Of a DNA stretch of 64,000 nt, positions 55,905 to 64,000 are shown one piece after another (the stretch's first letter is position 1; each line of letters starts with the position of its first letter). The translations under genes and the position numbers were made by a program. Source of the DNA: Sphingomonas sp. TREG-RG-20F-R18-01 (GTDB lineage Bacteria > Pseudomonadota > Alphaproteobacteria > Sphingomonadales > Sphingomonadaceae); contig NZ_JAKNQQ010000010.1 in assembly GCF_022662475.1 (NCBI RefSeq), forward strand, positions 1-64,000. Reading direction: 5' to 3'. The notes below the pieces were generated by a model. It saw only the letters and a program-made list of their open reading frames with translations, searched no databases and was not told the DNA's origin.

Positions 55905-57122
55905 TTACTGGTGATCCAGCATCCCGAGGATGCGCTTGGAAATCACGTTGTTCTGGATCTCGGTCGAGCCGCCGTAGATCGACACGGCCTTGCCCCACAG
56001 CCAGGTGCGGGTCTGTTCGAGCTCCGCGTCGGTAAAGCCGTCGCCTTCCCAGCCGAGCCCGGCCATGCCCATGATCTCGATCGACAATTCGGCGCGGTCC
56101 TGGGTAATCCGCGCGCCGACGTTCTTCATGATCGAGGTCGCGGCCGACGGCCCCTGGTTCGACTTTGCCTCGAGCGCCGCGCGGCGCAGCGTCAGCGCGA
56201 AGGCGCGCGCGTCCATCTCGTGCCGCACGATCCGCATCCGCAGGTCGCTGTCGTTGACGCGCCCCTCGGCGTCGGTCCCGCGATAGTCCTTGGCGAGCGC
56301 GTTGACCGGCTTGCCCGCGAACAGCCGCGACGCCGAACCGCCGCCCGACAGGCTCGAGCGTTCGTGCTGGAGCAGCCGCGTGCCGATTTCCCAGCCCTGC
56401 CCCTCGCGTCCGACGAGATTGCCCTTGGGCACCATCACGTCGGTGAAGAAGGTCTCGCAGAACGGCGACTGGCCCGAGATCATCCGGATCGGCTTCACGT
56501 CGACGCCCTCGGCGGTCATGTCGAGCAGCAGGAAGCTGATCCCGCCATGCTTCTGGCTCTTGTCGGTCCGGACCAGCGCGAAGCATTTGTCCGCCCATTG
56601 CCCGCCGCTGGTCCAGGTCTTCTGCCCGTTGACGAGGTAGTGATCGCCCTTGTCCTCGGCGAAGGTCTGGACGTTGGCGAGATCGGACCCGGCATTGGGC
56701 TCGCTATACCCCTGGCACCAGCGGACTTCCCCCTTGGCGATCGCGGGAATATGCTCGCGCTTCTGGTCCTCGCTGCCATATTCGAGCAGCGTCGGCCCGA
56801 ACATCATCACGCCCATCCCGCCGATCGGGTTCCACGCGCCGATCCGCGCCATTTCCTCCTGCAGCACCCTAATCTCGGGCTTGCTCAAGCCACCACCGCC
56901 ATAGGCCGCGGGCCAGCCGGGGACGCCCCAGCCCTTCTCGCCCATCGCCTTCTGCCACGCGATTTCATCGGCGGAGGGATCGCTCGGGCCTTCGAGCGCG
57001 GACATCGCATTGTCCTTGCCCTTGAGCGCGGGCGGAAAATGTTCGGCAAGCCACGCGCGCGCCTCTTCGCGGAACGCGTCGAGCGCAGTCGCTGGAGTGT
57101 CGAGTTCGGGCGCGGTTGCCAT
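55905..57122 (-). CDS. Acyl-CoA dehydrogenase, large/first subunit type
   Basis: The 405-residue enzyme has VPGWPAAYGGGGLSKPEIRV, the FAD/substrate motif WCQGYSEPNAGSDLANVQTF, GQKTWTSGGQWAD and the C-terminal IYGGSTEIQNNVISKRILGM. It fits the FadE group seen as two-subunit dehydrogenases in sterol or long-chain pathways of actinobacteria and sphingomonads. AGGACAGG precedes the ATG. It is the first gene of the pair, diverging from the MFS exporter across 335 bases. Confidence 0.92.
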   Translation of the reverse strand: MATAPELDTPATALDAFREEARAWLAEHFPPALKGKDNAMSALEGPSDPSADEIAWQKAMGEKGWGVPGWPAAYGGGGLSKPEIRVLQEEMARIGAWNPIGGMGVMMFGPTLLEYGSEDQKREHIPAIAKGEVRWCQGYSEPNAGSDLANVQTFAEDKGDHYLVNGQKTWTSGGQWADKCFALVRTDKSQKHGGISFLLLDMTAEGVDVKPIRMISGQSPFCETFFTDVMVPKGNLVGREGQGWEIGTRLLQHERSSLSGGGSASRLFAGKPVNALAKDYRGTDAEGRVNDSDLRMRIVRHEMDARAFALTLRRAALEAKSNQGPSAATSIMKNVGARITQDRAELSIEIMGMAGLGWEGDGFTDAELEQTRTWLWGKAVSIYGGSTEIQNNVISKRILGMLDHQ

Positions 57123-57253
57123 GAAACCTGTCCTTGCTTCTGAAAACTGAAGATCGGGTATGGCGGCGCGATGCCATAGATCGGGGCGAATTGGAAGCGC
57201 AAAGACGGCACGCCCGGCACTCTCGGTCTTTGATGAAAGGACCTCGCTGACCG

Positions 57254-57343
57254 CCGTTCGGGCTGAGCGAAGTCGAAGCCCCTCTCCCCAGAGAGCTTCG
57301 CTTTCTGAACGAGCAGCCCTTCGACTTCGCTCAGGGCGAACGG
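57254..57343. repeat. Dispersed palindromic element, family A, copy 2
   Basis: CCGTTCGGGCTGAGCGAAGT at the left and ACTTCGCTCAGGGCGAACGG at the right are near-perfect inverted arms with an about 40-base loop. It occupies the middle of the 57123-57457 gap; the rest holds no gene besides the MFS leader region. Confidence 0.88.
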
Positions 57344-57439
57344 AAATGTTGCGCGGTTTCCAAAGGGCGCGGCACGGTCCCGCGCCCCATCCTGAAAACA
57401 GGTCGCGCTTCAGATATTCTCGCGTAAACTCCCCGTCCC

Positions 57440-57449
57440 GGGGGGGGGG
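57440..57449 (+). repeat. G10 homopolymer at the MFS ribosome-binding site
   Basis: Ten consecutive G residues followed by A form the only Shine-Dalgarno-like sequence (GGGGGGA) before the MFS start, seven bases upstream of ATG. Such tracts can change length by slippage. Confidence 0.7.
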
Positions 57450-57457
57450 ACAGTCCA

Positions 57458-58684
57458 ATGCCATCGACCAGTCGCGCCATGCCGATCGTTCTCGCCGCCG
57501 TGTTGATCGACACGATCGGCTTCGGCATCGTCATGCCGGTATTCCCGACACTCCTCCGGCATCTCGGACATATCGATCTCGAAGCCGCCACACGGGTGGC
57601 CGGCTACATGCTCGTCGCCTTCGCGCTCGCGCAATTCGTCGCGGGGCCGGTGCTCGGCAATTTCAGCGATCGCTATGGCCGCCGCCCGGTGCTGATCGCG
57701 TCGATGCTGGCGTTCGGCATCGATTATGCGCTGATGGCGGTCGCGCCGACGCTTGCGTGGTTGTTCGTCGGACGGATCGTCGCGGGAATCGCGGGTGCGG
57801 TCTATGGCCCCGCCGGTTCGGTGATCGCCGATGTGACCCCGCCCGAGCGCCGCAGCGCCGCCTTCGGCTATATCAGCGCCGCGTTCGGGATCGGCTTCGT
57901 CATCGGTCCCGCGATCGGCGGGCTGCTGGCAGGGTTCGGCCCGCGCGCGCCGTTCATCGCGGCGGCGCTGCTCGCGCTCGGCAATGCCGCGGTGATGGCG
58001 GTCGCGATGCCCGAGACGCACGCGCGCGAGAACCGCCGCGCGTTCCACTGGCGCGACGCGCATATCGTCGGCGCGTTCAAGCCGCTGTTCGCGATCCGCA
58101 TCGCCGCCCCCCTGATCGCGGCGTGCTTCTTCTACCAGCTCTCGCATATGGTCTATCCCGCGACCTGGGCATTCTGGGCAACGATCCGCTTCCAGTGGAG
58201 CCCGAGCGCGATCGGATGGAGCCTCGCCTATATCGGCCTCGTCATGGCGGTGATGCAGGCGGCGGTGGTCGGCCCGGTGATCGCGCGGATCGGCGACCGG
58301 CGCGCGCTGGTGATCGGACTGGCGGCGGATGCGCTGGGCTTCGTCCTCTTCGCGTTCATCGCCGCGGGGTGGCAGGCCTATGCGATCATGCCGATCGCGG
58401 CGCTGTCGGGGTTCGTCGGCCCCGCCGTCAACGGGTTGCTGTCGCGGATGGCCGGGCCCGAGCGGCAGGGTGCGTTGCAGGGCGGGATGGGCAGTCTCAA
58501 TAGCGTCGCGACGATCATCAGCCCCTTGCTGATGACCCAGGTTCTTGCCGCCGGAGTGACCCACGGCTTTGTCGGCGCGGCGTTCCTGCTCGCCGCGGGG
58601 CTCGCGTTTCTCGCGCTGATCATCGTGGTGTGGAAAGTGCTCGACCGTGTCCCGGCCGCACCCGGCACGATTGCGGAGGCCTGA
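57458..58684 (+). CDS. MFS exporter, tetracycline-resistance (TCR) type
   Basis: The 408-residue transporter has twelve membrane segments and the drug:H+ antiporter-1 signatures: IDTIGFGIVMPVFPTLLRHL in span 1, motif A between spans 2 and 3 (GNFSDRYGRRPVLI), and motif C (FGYISAAFGIGFVIGPAIGG) in span 5. It resembles the TetA-like group of sphingomonads but substrate prediction is unsafe. The gene begins right after a G10 tract, described separately. It overlaps no neighbour; the GST gene follows after 44 bases. Confidence 0.9.
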   Translation: MPSTSRAMPIVLAAVLIDTIGFGIVMPVFPTLLRHLGHIDLEAATRVAGYMLVAFALAQFVAGPVLGNFSDRYGRRPVLIASMLAFGIDYALMAVAPTLAWLFVGRIVAGIAGAVYGPAGSVIADVTPPERRSAAFGYISAAFGIGFVIGPAIGGLLAGFGPRAPFIAAALLALGNAAVMAVAMPETHARENRRAFHWRDAHIVGAFKPLFAIRIAAPLIAACFFYQLSHMVYPATWAFWATIRFQWSPSAIGWSLAYIGLVMAVMQAAVVGPVIARIGDRRALVIGLAADALGFVLFAFIAAGWQAYAIMPIAALSGFVGPAVNGLLSRMAGPERQGALQGGMGSLNSVATIISPLLMTQVLAAGVTHGFVGAAFLLAAGLAFLALIIVVWKVLDRVPAAPGTIAEA

Positions 58685-58728
58685 CCGCTTCCCCATCTCC
58701 CGACCGACACCAACAGGAGCCCGCGCGC

Positions 58729-59421
58729 ATGATCGACCTGCATTACTGGCCTACCCCCAATGGCCACAAGATCACGCTGTTCCTCGAGGAAGCCGGGGTC
58801 GAATACCGGATCCTGCCGGTCAACATCGGGACGGGCGAGCAATTCCAGCCCGACTTCCTGAAGATCGCCCCCAACAACCGGATGCCCGCGATCGTCGATC
58901 ACGCGCCGGCGGATGGCGGCGAACCGATCGCGATTTTCGAGTCCGGCGCGATCCTGCTGTACCTCGCGGACAAATACGCCAAGTTCATCCCCGCCGACCT
59001 GCGCGGGCGGACCGAGACGGTGCAATGGCTGATGTGGCAGATGGGCGGGCTCGGGCCGATGCTCGGGCAGAACCATCATTTCAGCGGCTATGCGCCCGAG
59101 AAGATCCCCTATGCGATCGATCGCTACGTCAAGGAAACCAACCGCTTGTACGGCGTACTCGACCGGCGGCTGGAGGGGCGCGATTTCATCACGGGGACCT
59201 ATTCGATCGCCGACATGGCGGCCTATCCGTGGATCGTCCCGTATGAACGGCAGGGCCAGCGCCTCGAGGACTTCCCCAATGTGAAACGCTGGTTCGAGGC
59301 AATCGCCGCGCGGCCGGCGACCGTCACGGCCTACGCCAAGGGGGCCGAGATCAGCGAACAGAAGCCGATGACCGAGGAAGCGAAGAAGATCCTGTTCGGA
59401 CAGACCGCCGCGACGCGCTAG
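58729..59421 (+). CDS. Glutathione S-transferase family protein
   Basis: The 230-residue protein has an N-terminal thioredoxin-like domain (MIDLHYWPTPNGHKITLFLE, NNRMPAIVD, FESGAILLYLADKYAKF) and a helical C-terminal domain (IPYAIDRYVKETNRLYGVLD, SIADMAAYPWIVPYE). It is nearest to the YfcG/YghU (nu-class) group, which act as disulphide-bond reductases. CAGGAG precedes the ATG. The frame is open upstream into the MFS gene's 3' end. It likely shares the MFS transcript. Confidence 0.93.
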   Translation: MIDLHYWPTPNGHKITLFLEEAGVEYRILPVNIGTGEQFQPDFLKIAPNNRMPAIVDHAPADGGEPIAIFESGAILLYLADKYAKFIPADLRGRTETVQWLMWQMGGLGPMLGQNHHFSGYAPEKIPYAIDRYVKETNRLYGVLDRRLEGRDFITGTYSIADMAAYPWIVPYERQGQRLEDFPNVKRWFEAIAARPATVTAYAKGAEISEQKPMTEEAKKILFGQTAATR

Positions 59422-59440
59422 GCTCGCGCCTTTCCCACTT

Positions 59441-59510
59441 CCGTTCGCCCTGAGCGAAGTCGAAGGGCCCGCGCTGCGCAAGGGGCTTCGACTTCGCTCA
59501 GCCCGAACGG
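59441..59510. repeat. Dispersed palindromic element, family A, copy 3
   Basis: CCGTTCGCCCTGAGCGAAGT and ACTTCGCTCAGCCCGAACGG are inverted arms around about 30 bases, between the GST and acyl-CoA synthetase genes. Confidence 0.88.
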
Positions 59511-59630
59511 CAGGTGGGGCGCTCCGACGCGGAACCGGTGCGCGCACATGCCCTTTCGAACGTCCCGTATGGCGTTCGACCCTCTTCTCCCCTAGCAATC
59601 TCGAACATCCGGATTCCCAAACGAGGCTTC

Positions 59631-61148
59631 ATGACCGCCGCTACCCTCCTCGCCAGCGACTTCGCCACCCTCCCCGATCTGATCCGCCAGCACGCGCTGG
59701 AGCAGCCTGAGAAGGTCGCGCTCGCCGAGGCCGGCGGGGAGATCGACTATGCCGCGCTCGACGCGCTGATGGACCGGATCGCGGCGGCGCTGCAGCGGGA
59801 CGGCGTCCGCCAGGGCGAGTCAGTGGCGATCGTCGGCCTCGCCAGTATCGATTATGCCGCGGTGTTCCTCGGCGCGCTGCGCGCCGGCTGCGTCGCCACG
59901 CCGATCGCGCCGTCGTCCACACCCGACTCGATCGTCGCGATGATCACGGATTGCGCAGCGCCGATCACCTTCATCGACGCCGACTCCGCCGCCGCGCTCG
60001 GCGGGCATCGTATCCCCGGCAAGCTCGTCCACCTCAAGTCGCTCGGCCACTGGATCGCCCCCGAAGGTGCCCGCCCGCAGCCGGTCGAGATCGCCCCGCA
60101 GGACCCGTTCAACATCATCTATTCCTCGGGCACCACCGGCACCCCCAAGGGCATCGTCCAGAGCCACGCGATGCGCTGGGCCCACATCAACCGCAACGAG
60201 GCCGCCGGGTTCGCGCAAGCCGTGACGATGATCGCGACCCCGCTCTATTCCAACACCACACTGGTCAGCTTCCTGCCGACATTGGGCTGGGGCGGGACGG
60301 TGGTGCTGATGAAGAAGTTCGATGCGCGCGGCTATCTCCAGCTCGCCGAGCGTCACCATGCGACGCACACGATGCTCGTGCCGGTGCAATACAGCCGCAT
60401 CATGGCGCTCCCCGACTTCGACCGGTTCGACCTGTCGCGCTTCGTCTTCAAGACGTCGACCAGCGCGCCCTTCTCCGCCGCCCTCAAGGCCGACGTGGTC
60501 GCGCGCTGGCCCGGGTTGCTGGTCGAATATTACGGCATGACCGAAGGCGGCGGCACCTGCCTGCTCGTCGCCAATGCCCATCCCGACAAGCTTCATACCG
60601 TCGGCCGCCCGATCGAAGGGCATGACATCCGGCTGATCGACGACGACGGCCGTGAAGTGCCGCAAGGCGAGACGGGCGAAGTCGTCGGCCGCTCGCCCGC
60701 GATGATGACCGGCTATCACGGCCGCAGCGAAGCGACCGCGGCGGCGGAATGGTTCGATGCTGAGGGCAACCGTTACATCCGGCACGGCGATGTCGGGCGG
60801 TTCGACGAGGACGGCTTCCTGACGCTGCTCGACCGCAAGAAGGACCTGATCATCTCGGGCGGGTTCAACATCTATCCGACCGACCTGGAGGCGGTGCTGG
60901 CGCAGCATCCCGCGGTCGCCGATTGCAGCGTGATCGGCGTCCCGTCCGAGGCGTGGGGCGAAACCCCGGTCGGTTTCTACGTGCCGCACACCGGGGTCGA
61001 TGCGAGCGTCGCCGAGATCCTCGAATGGACCAACGCCCGGCTCGGCAAGACGCAGCGGCTCTCCGCGCTCCACGCGATCGACGAACTGCCGCGCAGCACG
61101 ATCGGCAAGGTGCTCAAGCGCGAATTGCGCGAGCGGCTTCCGGCATGA
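59631..61148 (+). CDS. Acyl-CoA synthetase (AMP-forming ligase)
   Basis: The 505-residue ANL-superfamily enzyme activates an acid to acyl-CoA with ATP. It has the P-loop-like YSSGTTGTPKG (about 164-174), GMTEGGGT (about 302), the hinge RKKDLIISGGFNIYP (about 402) and the C-terminal catalytic Lys in STIGKVLKRELRE (about 492). A GAGG sequence lies five bases before the ATG. It overlaps the next gene by four bases, so the ligase and thioesterase are co-translated. The substrate is unknown. Confidence 0.94.
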   Translation: MTAATLLASDFATLPDLIRQHALEQPEKVALAEAGGEIDYAALDALMDRIAAALQRDGVRQGESVAIVGLASIDYAAVFLGALRAGCVATPIAPSSTPDSIVAMITDCAAPITFIDADSAAALGGHRIPGKLVHLKSLGHWIAPEGARPQPVEIAPQDPFNIIYSSGTTGTPKGIVQSHAMRWAHINRNEAAGFAQAVTMIATPLYSNTTLVSFLPTLGWGGTVVLMKKFDARGYLQLAERHHATHTMLVPVQYSRIMALPDFDRFDLSRFVFKTSTSAPFSAALKADVVARWPGLLVEYYGMTEGGGTCLLVANAHPDKLHTVGRPIEGHDIRLIDDDGREVPQGETGEVVGRSPAMMTGYHGRSEATAAAEWFDAEGNRYIRHGDVGRFDEDGFLTLLDRKKDLIISGGFNIYPTDLEAVLAQHPAVADCSVIGVPSEAWGETPVGFYVPHTGVDASVAEILEWTNARLGKTQRLSALHAIDELPRSTIGKVLKRELRERLPA

Positions 61149-61930
61149 CGCCGATCGCCGACATCCTTGCCGCGGCGACTCCGATCGCGAACGGCTTCCG
61201 CGCGACCGTGCCGACCGACTGGCTGCAGGGCCGCACCGCTTATGGTGGCCTGTCGAGCGCGCTCGCGCTCCATGCCGCACAGGGGATCGAGCCCGACCTG
61301 CCTCCGCTGCGCTCGGCGCAGGTGTCGTTCATCGGGCCGCTCGCGGGCGAGATCACCGTCACCGCCACCAAGCTGCGCCGCGGGCGCACCGCGGCGTTCA
61401 TCCAGGTCGACATCACCGCCGACGCCGGGCTGGGCTATCGCGCGATGTTCGTTTTCATGGGCGGCCATCCCTCGCGAGTCGATCTGCAGGGGGGCCTGCG
61501 CAAGCCGCTGCTGCCGCCTGCCGCCGATGCGAAACTCTACACCGGCCCGGACGACTTCTTCACCGGCAACTTCAATTTCCTCGACCTCAAGCAGGATGGC
61601 GAGCGGCCGCTCGGCGAGGCCGAATGGCTGCGCTGGGCACGGCTGCGCGGCACCGGCGCGATCGACCCGATGGTCGAGGTGATGGCGATCGGCGATGCGC
61701 TGCCCCCCGCCGCGTTCAAGCTGTTCGGCAAGGATTTCGTGCCGCTGAGTTCGCTCACCTGGATCGTCAACCTGCTCATCCCCACGCCGCGCACCACCGA
61801 TGGCTGGTGGCTGCTGTCCGCGCGCTCGGATCATGCGGTCGAGGGCGGGTCGAGCCAGACGATGCTGCTGTGGAACGCCGATGGCGAGCCGGTGGCGCAG
61901 GCGATGCAGAGCGTCGCGATCTTCGGCTGA
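61145..61930 (+). CDS. Acyl-CoA thioesterase (TesB-like hot-dog family)
   Basis: The 261-residue protein has a double hot-dog layout: an N-terminal half with GRTAYGGLSSALALHAAQGI and SAQVSFIGPLAGEITVTATK, and a C-terminal half with LSSLTWIVNLLIPTPRTTDG, then DHAVEGGSSQTMLLWNADGE. It fits the family of thioesterase-like proteins that release acids from acyl-CoA. It starts inside the stop codon of the acyl-CoA synthetase, suggesting a paired control of one acyl-CoA pool. Confidence 0.9.
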   Translation: MTPIADILAAATPIANGFRATVPTDWLQGRTAYGGLSSALALHAAQGIEPDLPPLRSAQVSFIGPLAGEITVTATKLRRGRTAAFIQVDITADAGLGYRAMFVFMGGHPSRVDLQGGLRKPLLPPAADAKLYTGPDDFFTGNFNFLDLKQDGERPLGEAEWLRWARLRGTGAIDPMVEVMAIGDALPPAAFKLFGKDFVPLSSLTWIVNLLIPTPRTTDGWWLLSARSDHAVEGGSSQTMLLWNADGEPVAQAMQSVAIFG

Positions 61931-62264
61931 CGCAAGTGCGACGTTACCCAGGCCCTGCACAAGACTGTGCGAAACCCTCGCTGTTCTCCCCGCGAAGGCG
62001 GGAGTCCAGGAGTCGCGAGAACTGCAAGCCGTTGTTCTGCTCGGCTCTGGGTTCCCGCCTTCGCGGGAAAACAGCAGATGACGAGCCCCTAACTCAACTT
62101 TCGCAGGGGCCCGGCCTTCCCCCGGGGCGACGGATTGCCCACGCTCCCGCCCCTCGCGACACTTTGATACAGTTTGGCGGATTGTCGACATAGCTGGGGC
62201 ACAGCTAGGGTCGATAGCGTCCAACGACGATGCGGCGGGCGGCCCGCCCTGGGAGGAACCGGCA
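61931..62264. repeat. Dispersed palindromic element, family B, copy 2 (core 61981-62076)
   Basis: The order of arms and middle matches the copy at 2250-2487: CCGCGAAGGCGGGAG, then GTCGCGAGAACTGCAAGC, then TTCCCGCCTTCGCGGGAA. No gene is seen in the rest of this 334-base gap, which also holds the promoter region of the EF-hand gene. Confidence 0.8.
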
Positions 62265-62798
62265 ATGCACAAGATGCTTCTCATGGCGAGCGCGCTTCTG
62301 GTCGCCGTCCCCTTCGCGGCGAGCGCCCAGCAGGACCCGTCCGCCGTCGGCCAGATGGCGCCGCGCGGCGCGCCGCCCCCCGGCGGCGGACCGATGGCGG
62401 GCATGATGCGCGCCGATACCAACGGCGATGGCAAGATCTCGCGCGCCGAGGCGGATGCGCAGGCGAGCCAGCGCTTCGACCGGCTCGACCTCAATCACGA
62501 CGGGTTCCTCACTGCCGACGAGATGACCGGCCCCGGCGGCCGGATGATGGGCCGTGCGGACGCGGACCACGACGGCAAACTGTCGCGATCCGAATATCTG
62601 GTGCAGGCCGGCAACCGTTTCGACCGGATCGACGCCAATCGCGACGGCATGATCACGCCGGACGAAATGAAGGCGTGGATGGATCGTGCGCGCAGCATGA
62701 TGCAGCGCGGTGGCCGATCCGACCCGGCCGATGCGATCGCACCGCCGCCGGCGCAAGCGCCGTCGCAGTCGCCCCCTTCCACCAAACCGGGCCAGTAA
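62265..62798 (+). CDS. Exported EF-hand calcium-binding protein
   Basis: The 177-residue protein has a signal peptide (MHKMLLMASALLVAVPFAAS, cleaved after AQ). Four EF-hand loops are spaced exactly 24 residues apart: DTNGDGKISRAE (51-62), DLNHDGFLTADE (75-86), DADHDGKLSRSE (99-110) and DANRDGMITPDE (123-134), then a Pro/Gln-rich tail. Each loop has the Asp/Asn and terminal Glu ligands for calcium. GGAGG precedes the ATG. It lies 67 bases before a two-component system and may be its partner or target. Confidence 0.92.
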   Translation: MHKMLLMASALLVAVPFAASAQQDPSAVGQMAPRGAPPPGGGPMAGMMRADTNGDGKISRAEADAQASQRFDRLDLNHDGFLTADEMTGPGGRMMGRADADHDGKLSRSEYLVQAGNRFDRIDANRDGMITPDEMKAWMDRARSMMQRGGRSDPADAIAPPPAQAPSQSPPSTKPGQ

Positions 62799-62865
62799 CC
62801 CCGCGGCCCGGTCGCCGGGCGAGTTCCCCCGCTCGCCCGGCCCTCCCTTCCCTGAGCGGAGCATC

Positions 62866-63603
62866 ATGCTAAACCCCGACCCCATGGGAGATACGCCGCA
62901 CCTGTTGCTGGTCGACGACGAGCGCTCGATCCGCGAACCGCTCGCCCAATATCTGACGCGACAGGGCTTTCGCGTCACGCAGGCGGGCGACGCCGAAGGC
63001 GCGCGCGCGCGGATGAACGCCTATGCGATCGACCTCGTCATCCTCGACATCATGATGCCGGGCGAGGACGGCCTGAGCCTGACGCGCCATATCCGGGAAT
63101 CGGGCGAGATCCCGGTCATCCTGCTCACCGCGCGGACCGAGGAGACCGACCGGATCGTCGGGCTCGAGATGGGCGCGGACGATTATGTCGTGAAGCCCTT
63201 CTCGCCGCGCGAACTCGCGGCGCGGGTCAAGGTGATCCTCCGCCGCGCCGCTGCCGGGGGGACGCGCCAGCACGCACCCGAGGCGGGCTCGTTCGCCTTC
63301 GCCGGCTGGGTGCTCAAGTCGGGCGAGCGCACGCTGGTCGACCGCGACGGCGTGTCGGTGCCGCTGTCGACCGGCGAGTACAACCTCCTCCACGCGCTCG
63401 TCACGCGCCCGCGCCAGGTGCTGACGCGCGACCAGCTGCTCGACCTGACGCAGGGCCGCGAGGCCGCCGCGTTCGACCGCGCGATCGACAATCAGGTCAG
63501 CCGCCTGCGCCGCAAGATCGAAGCCGACCCCAAGGCGCCAGACCTGATCAAGACGGTGTGGGGCGGTGGCTATACGCTCGCCGCCGAGGTGACGCGGCTT
63601 TGA
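62866..63603 (+). CDS. OmpR/PhoB-family response regulator
   Basis: The 245-residue protein has a receiver domain (about 12-125) with the phospho-acceptor Asp61 in VILDIMMPGEDG and Lys110 in DDYVVKPFSP, and a winged-helix DNA-binding domain (RAIDNQVSRLRRKIEADPKA, then LIKTVWGGGYTLAAEVTRL). The first ATG at 62866 is used; ATG at 62884 is the other choice. The stop overlaps the kinase start, so the pair is co-translated. The neighbouring EF-hand gene suggests a surface or metal stress role. Confidence 0.94.
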   Translation: MLNPDPMGDTPHLLLVDDERSIREPLAQYLTRQGFRVTQAGDAEGARARMNAYAIDLVILDIMMPGEDGLSLTRHIRESGEIPVILLTARTEETDRIVGLEMGADDYVVKPFSPRELAARVKVILRRAAAGGTRQHAPEAGSFAFAGWVLKSGERTLVDRDGVSVPLSTGEYNLLHALVTRPRQVLTRDQLLDLTQGREAAAFDRAIDNQVSRLRRKIEADPKAPDLIKTVWGGGYTLAAEVTRL

Positions 63604-64000
63604 AGCTCCTGCCCCGCAGCCTATCGGGGCAGATGGCGTTGCTGATCGCGGTCGCGCTGTTCATTGCGCAGGCGATCAATTTCACCCTGCTGCTGCAGCA
63701 GCGCCGCCAGGCGCGGCTCGACCAGGCGACCGGCCCGGTGGTGACGCGGATCGTCGACGCCGAGGAACGGATCGCGGCGGGTCGTCCCCCGAACGACCAC
63801 AACCGGCGCATTCGCCTCGTCCCCCGCTCGCCGATCGCGCAGGGACAAGACCGCGTCGGCGAGGTCGAGGAGGCGCTGCATGCGGCGTTGATCGAGGCTG
63901 GGCTCAAGCCGCAGCGGATCGAAACGCAGGTTCTGCCCATCACCAAGGACGATCCGCGGCTGCGCTATGTCAGCCAGGCGCGGGTGGAGCGGCTGCTGCG
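63600..64000 (+). CDS. Sensor histidine kinase, truncated by the window end
   Basis: The gene starts with TTG overlapping the response-regulator stop as TTGA and is still open at 64000. The visible 133 residues begin MKLLPRSLSGQMALLIAVAL, a membrane-targeting start, then FIAQAINFTLLLQQRRQARL and a periplasmic domain (PVVTRIVDAEERIAAGRPPN). The HAMP, HisKA and ATPase parts lie outside the window. The coupling to the regulator supports the kinase call. The signal sensed is unknown. Confidence 0.85.
   Translation, partial: MKLLPRSLSGQMALLIAVALFIAQAINFTLLLQQRRQARLDQATGPVVTRIVDAEERIAAGRPPNDHNRRIRLVPRSPIAQGQDRVGEVEEALHAALIEAGLKPQRIETQVLPITKDDPRLRYVSQARVERLL

Overview
The window is high-GC chromosomal DNA from an alphaproteobacterium, almost certainly a Sphingomonas-type member of the Sphingomonadales. 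The pointers are TonB-dependent receptors, a CC0125-type lipoprotein, a GCG_CRPN secreted protein, a type-3 (archaeal-like) prolyl-tRNA synthetase, exosortase-A-associated glycan genes, and families of short GC-rich dispersed palindromes. The window holds about 55 genes. No rRNA, CRISPR array, integrase or transposase is visible, and one tRNA gene (Asn) lies at the left edge.

Layout: 1-2.3 kb carries tRNA-Asn, two exported proteins and a lipoprotein. 2.5-7.3 kb carries secA and argJ. 7.3-10.5 kb is a minus-strand operon of a CinA-domain protein, a lipoprotein and a TonB-dependent receptor, divergent from map. 11.7-13.8 kb is the nitrogen-assimilation pair glnB-glnA, with a sigma-54-like promoter before glnB and a clear terminator after glnA. 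14-23 kb holds trhO, an OprB-type porin, a coupled pair of unknown genes, proS, a slipin, a quinone oxidoreductase and an aldehyde dehydrogenase. 23.2-29.4 kb is tamA-tamB (outer-membrane assembly). 30-31.2 kb is an S24 (LexA/CI-like) repressor divergent from two tiny coupled genes, with an operator-like palindrome between them. 31.3-36.1 kb is an exopolysaccharide block: an exosortase-A-type glycosyltransferase, an O-antigen-ligase-like protein and an acyltransferase. 36-40 kb is a stress-like group: a DJ-1/PfpI protein with an EcfG-like promoter, topoisomerase IB, MscS and a GAF protein. 40.3-44.4 kb carries MaoC, thiolase, a tiny hydrophobic-peptide gene beside paired hairpins, a flavin-type stress protein and PHA depolymerase. 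44.5-51.6 kb carries an ABC exporter, a saccharopine-dehydrogenase-like reductase, a diguanylate cyclase and RNase R. 51.7-61.9 kb carries a large TonB-dependent receptor, two acyl-CoA dehydrogenases, an MFS exporter, a GST, an acyl-CoA synthetase and a thioesterase; most of these fit acyl-CoA metabolism. The right edge has an EF-hand protein and a two-component system whose kinase is cut by the window end.

The most distinctive signals are: (i) a dispersed palindromic element inserted in frame inside the RNase R catalytic region; (ii) a 30-residue hydrophobic peptide gene with paired perfect hairpins and a decayed second copy of its start region, resembling a type I toxin locus; (iii) the S24 repressor with its palindrome and small-gene operon; (iv) a G10 tract at the ribosome-binding site of an MFS exporter; (v) at least four families of dispersed palindromes. 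All functional calls rest on reading translations and remembered family features; no database search was run.
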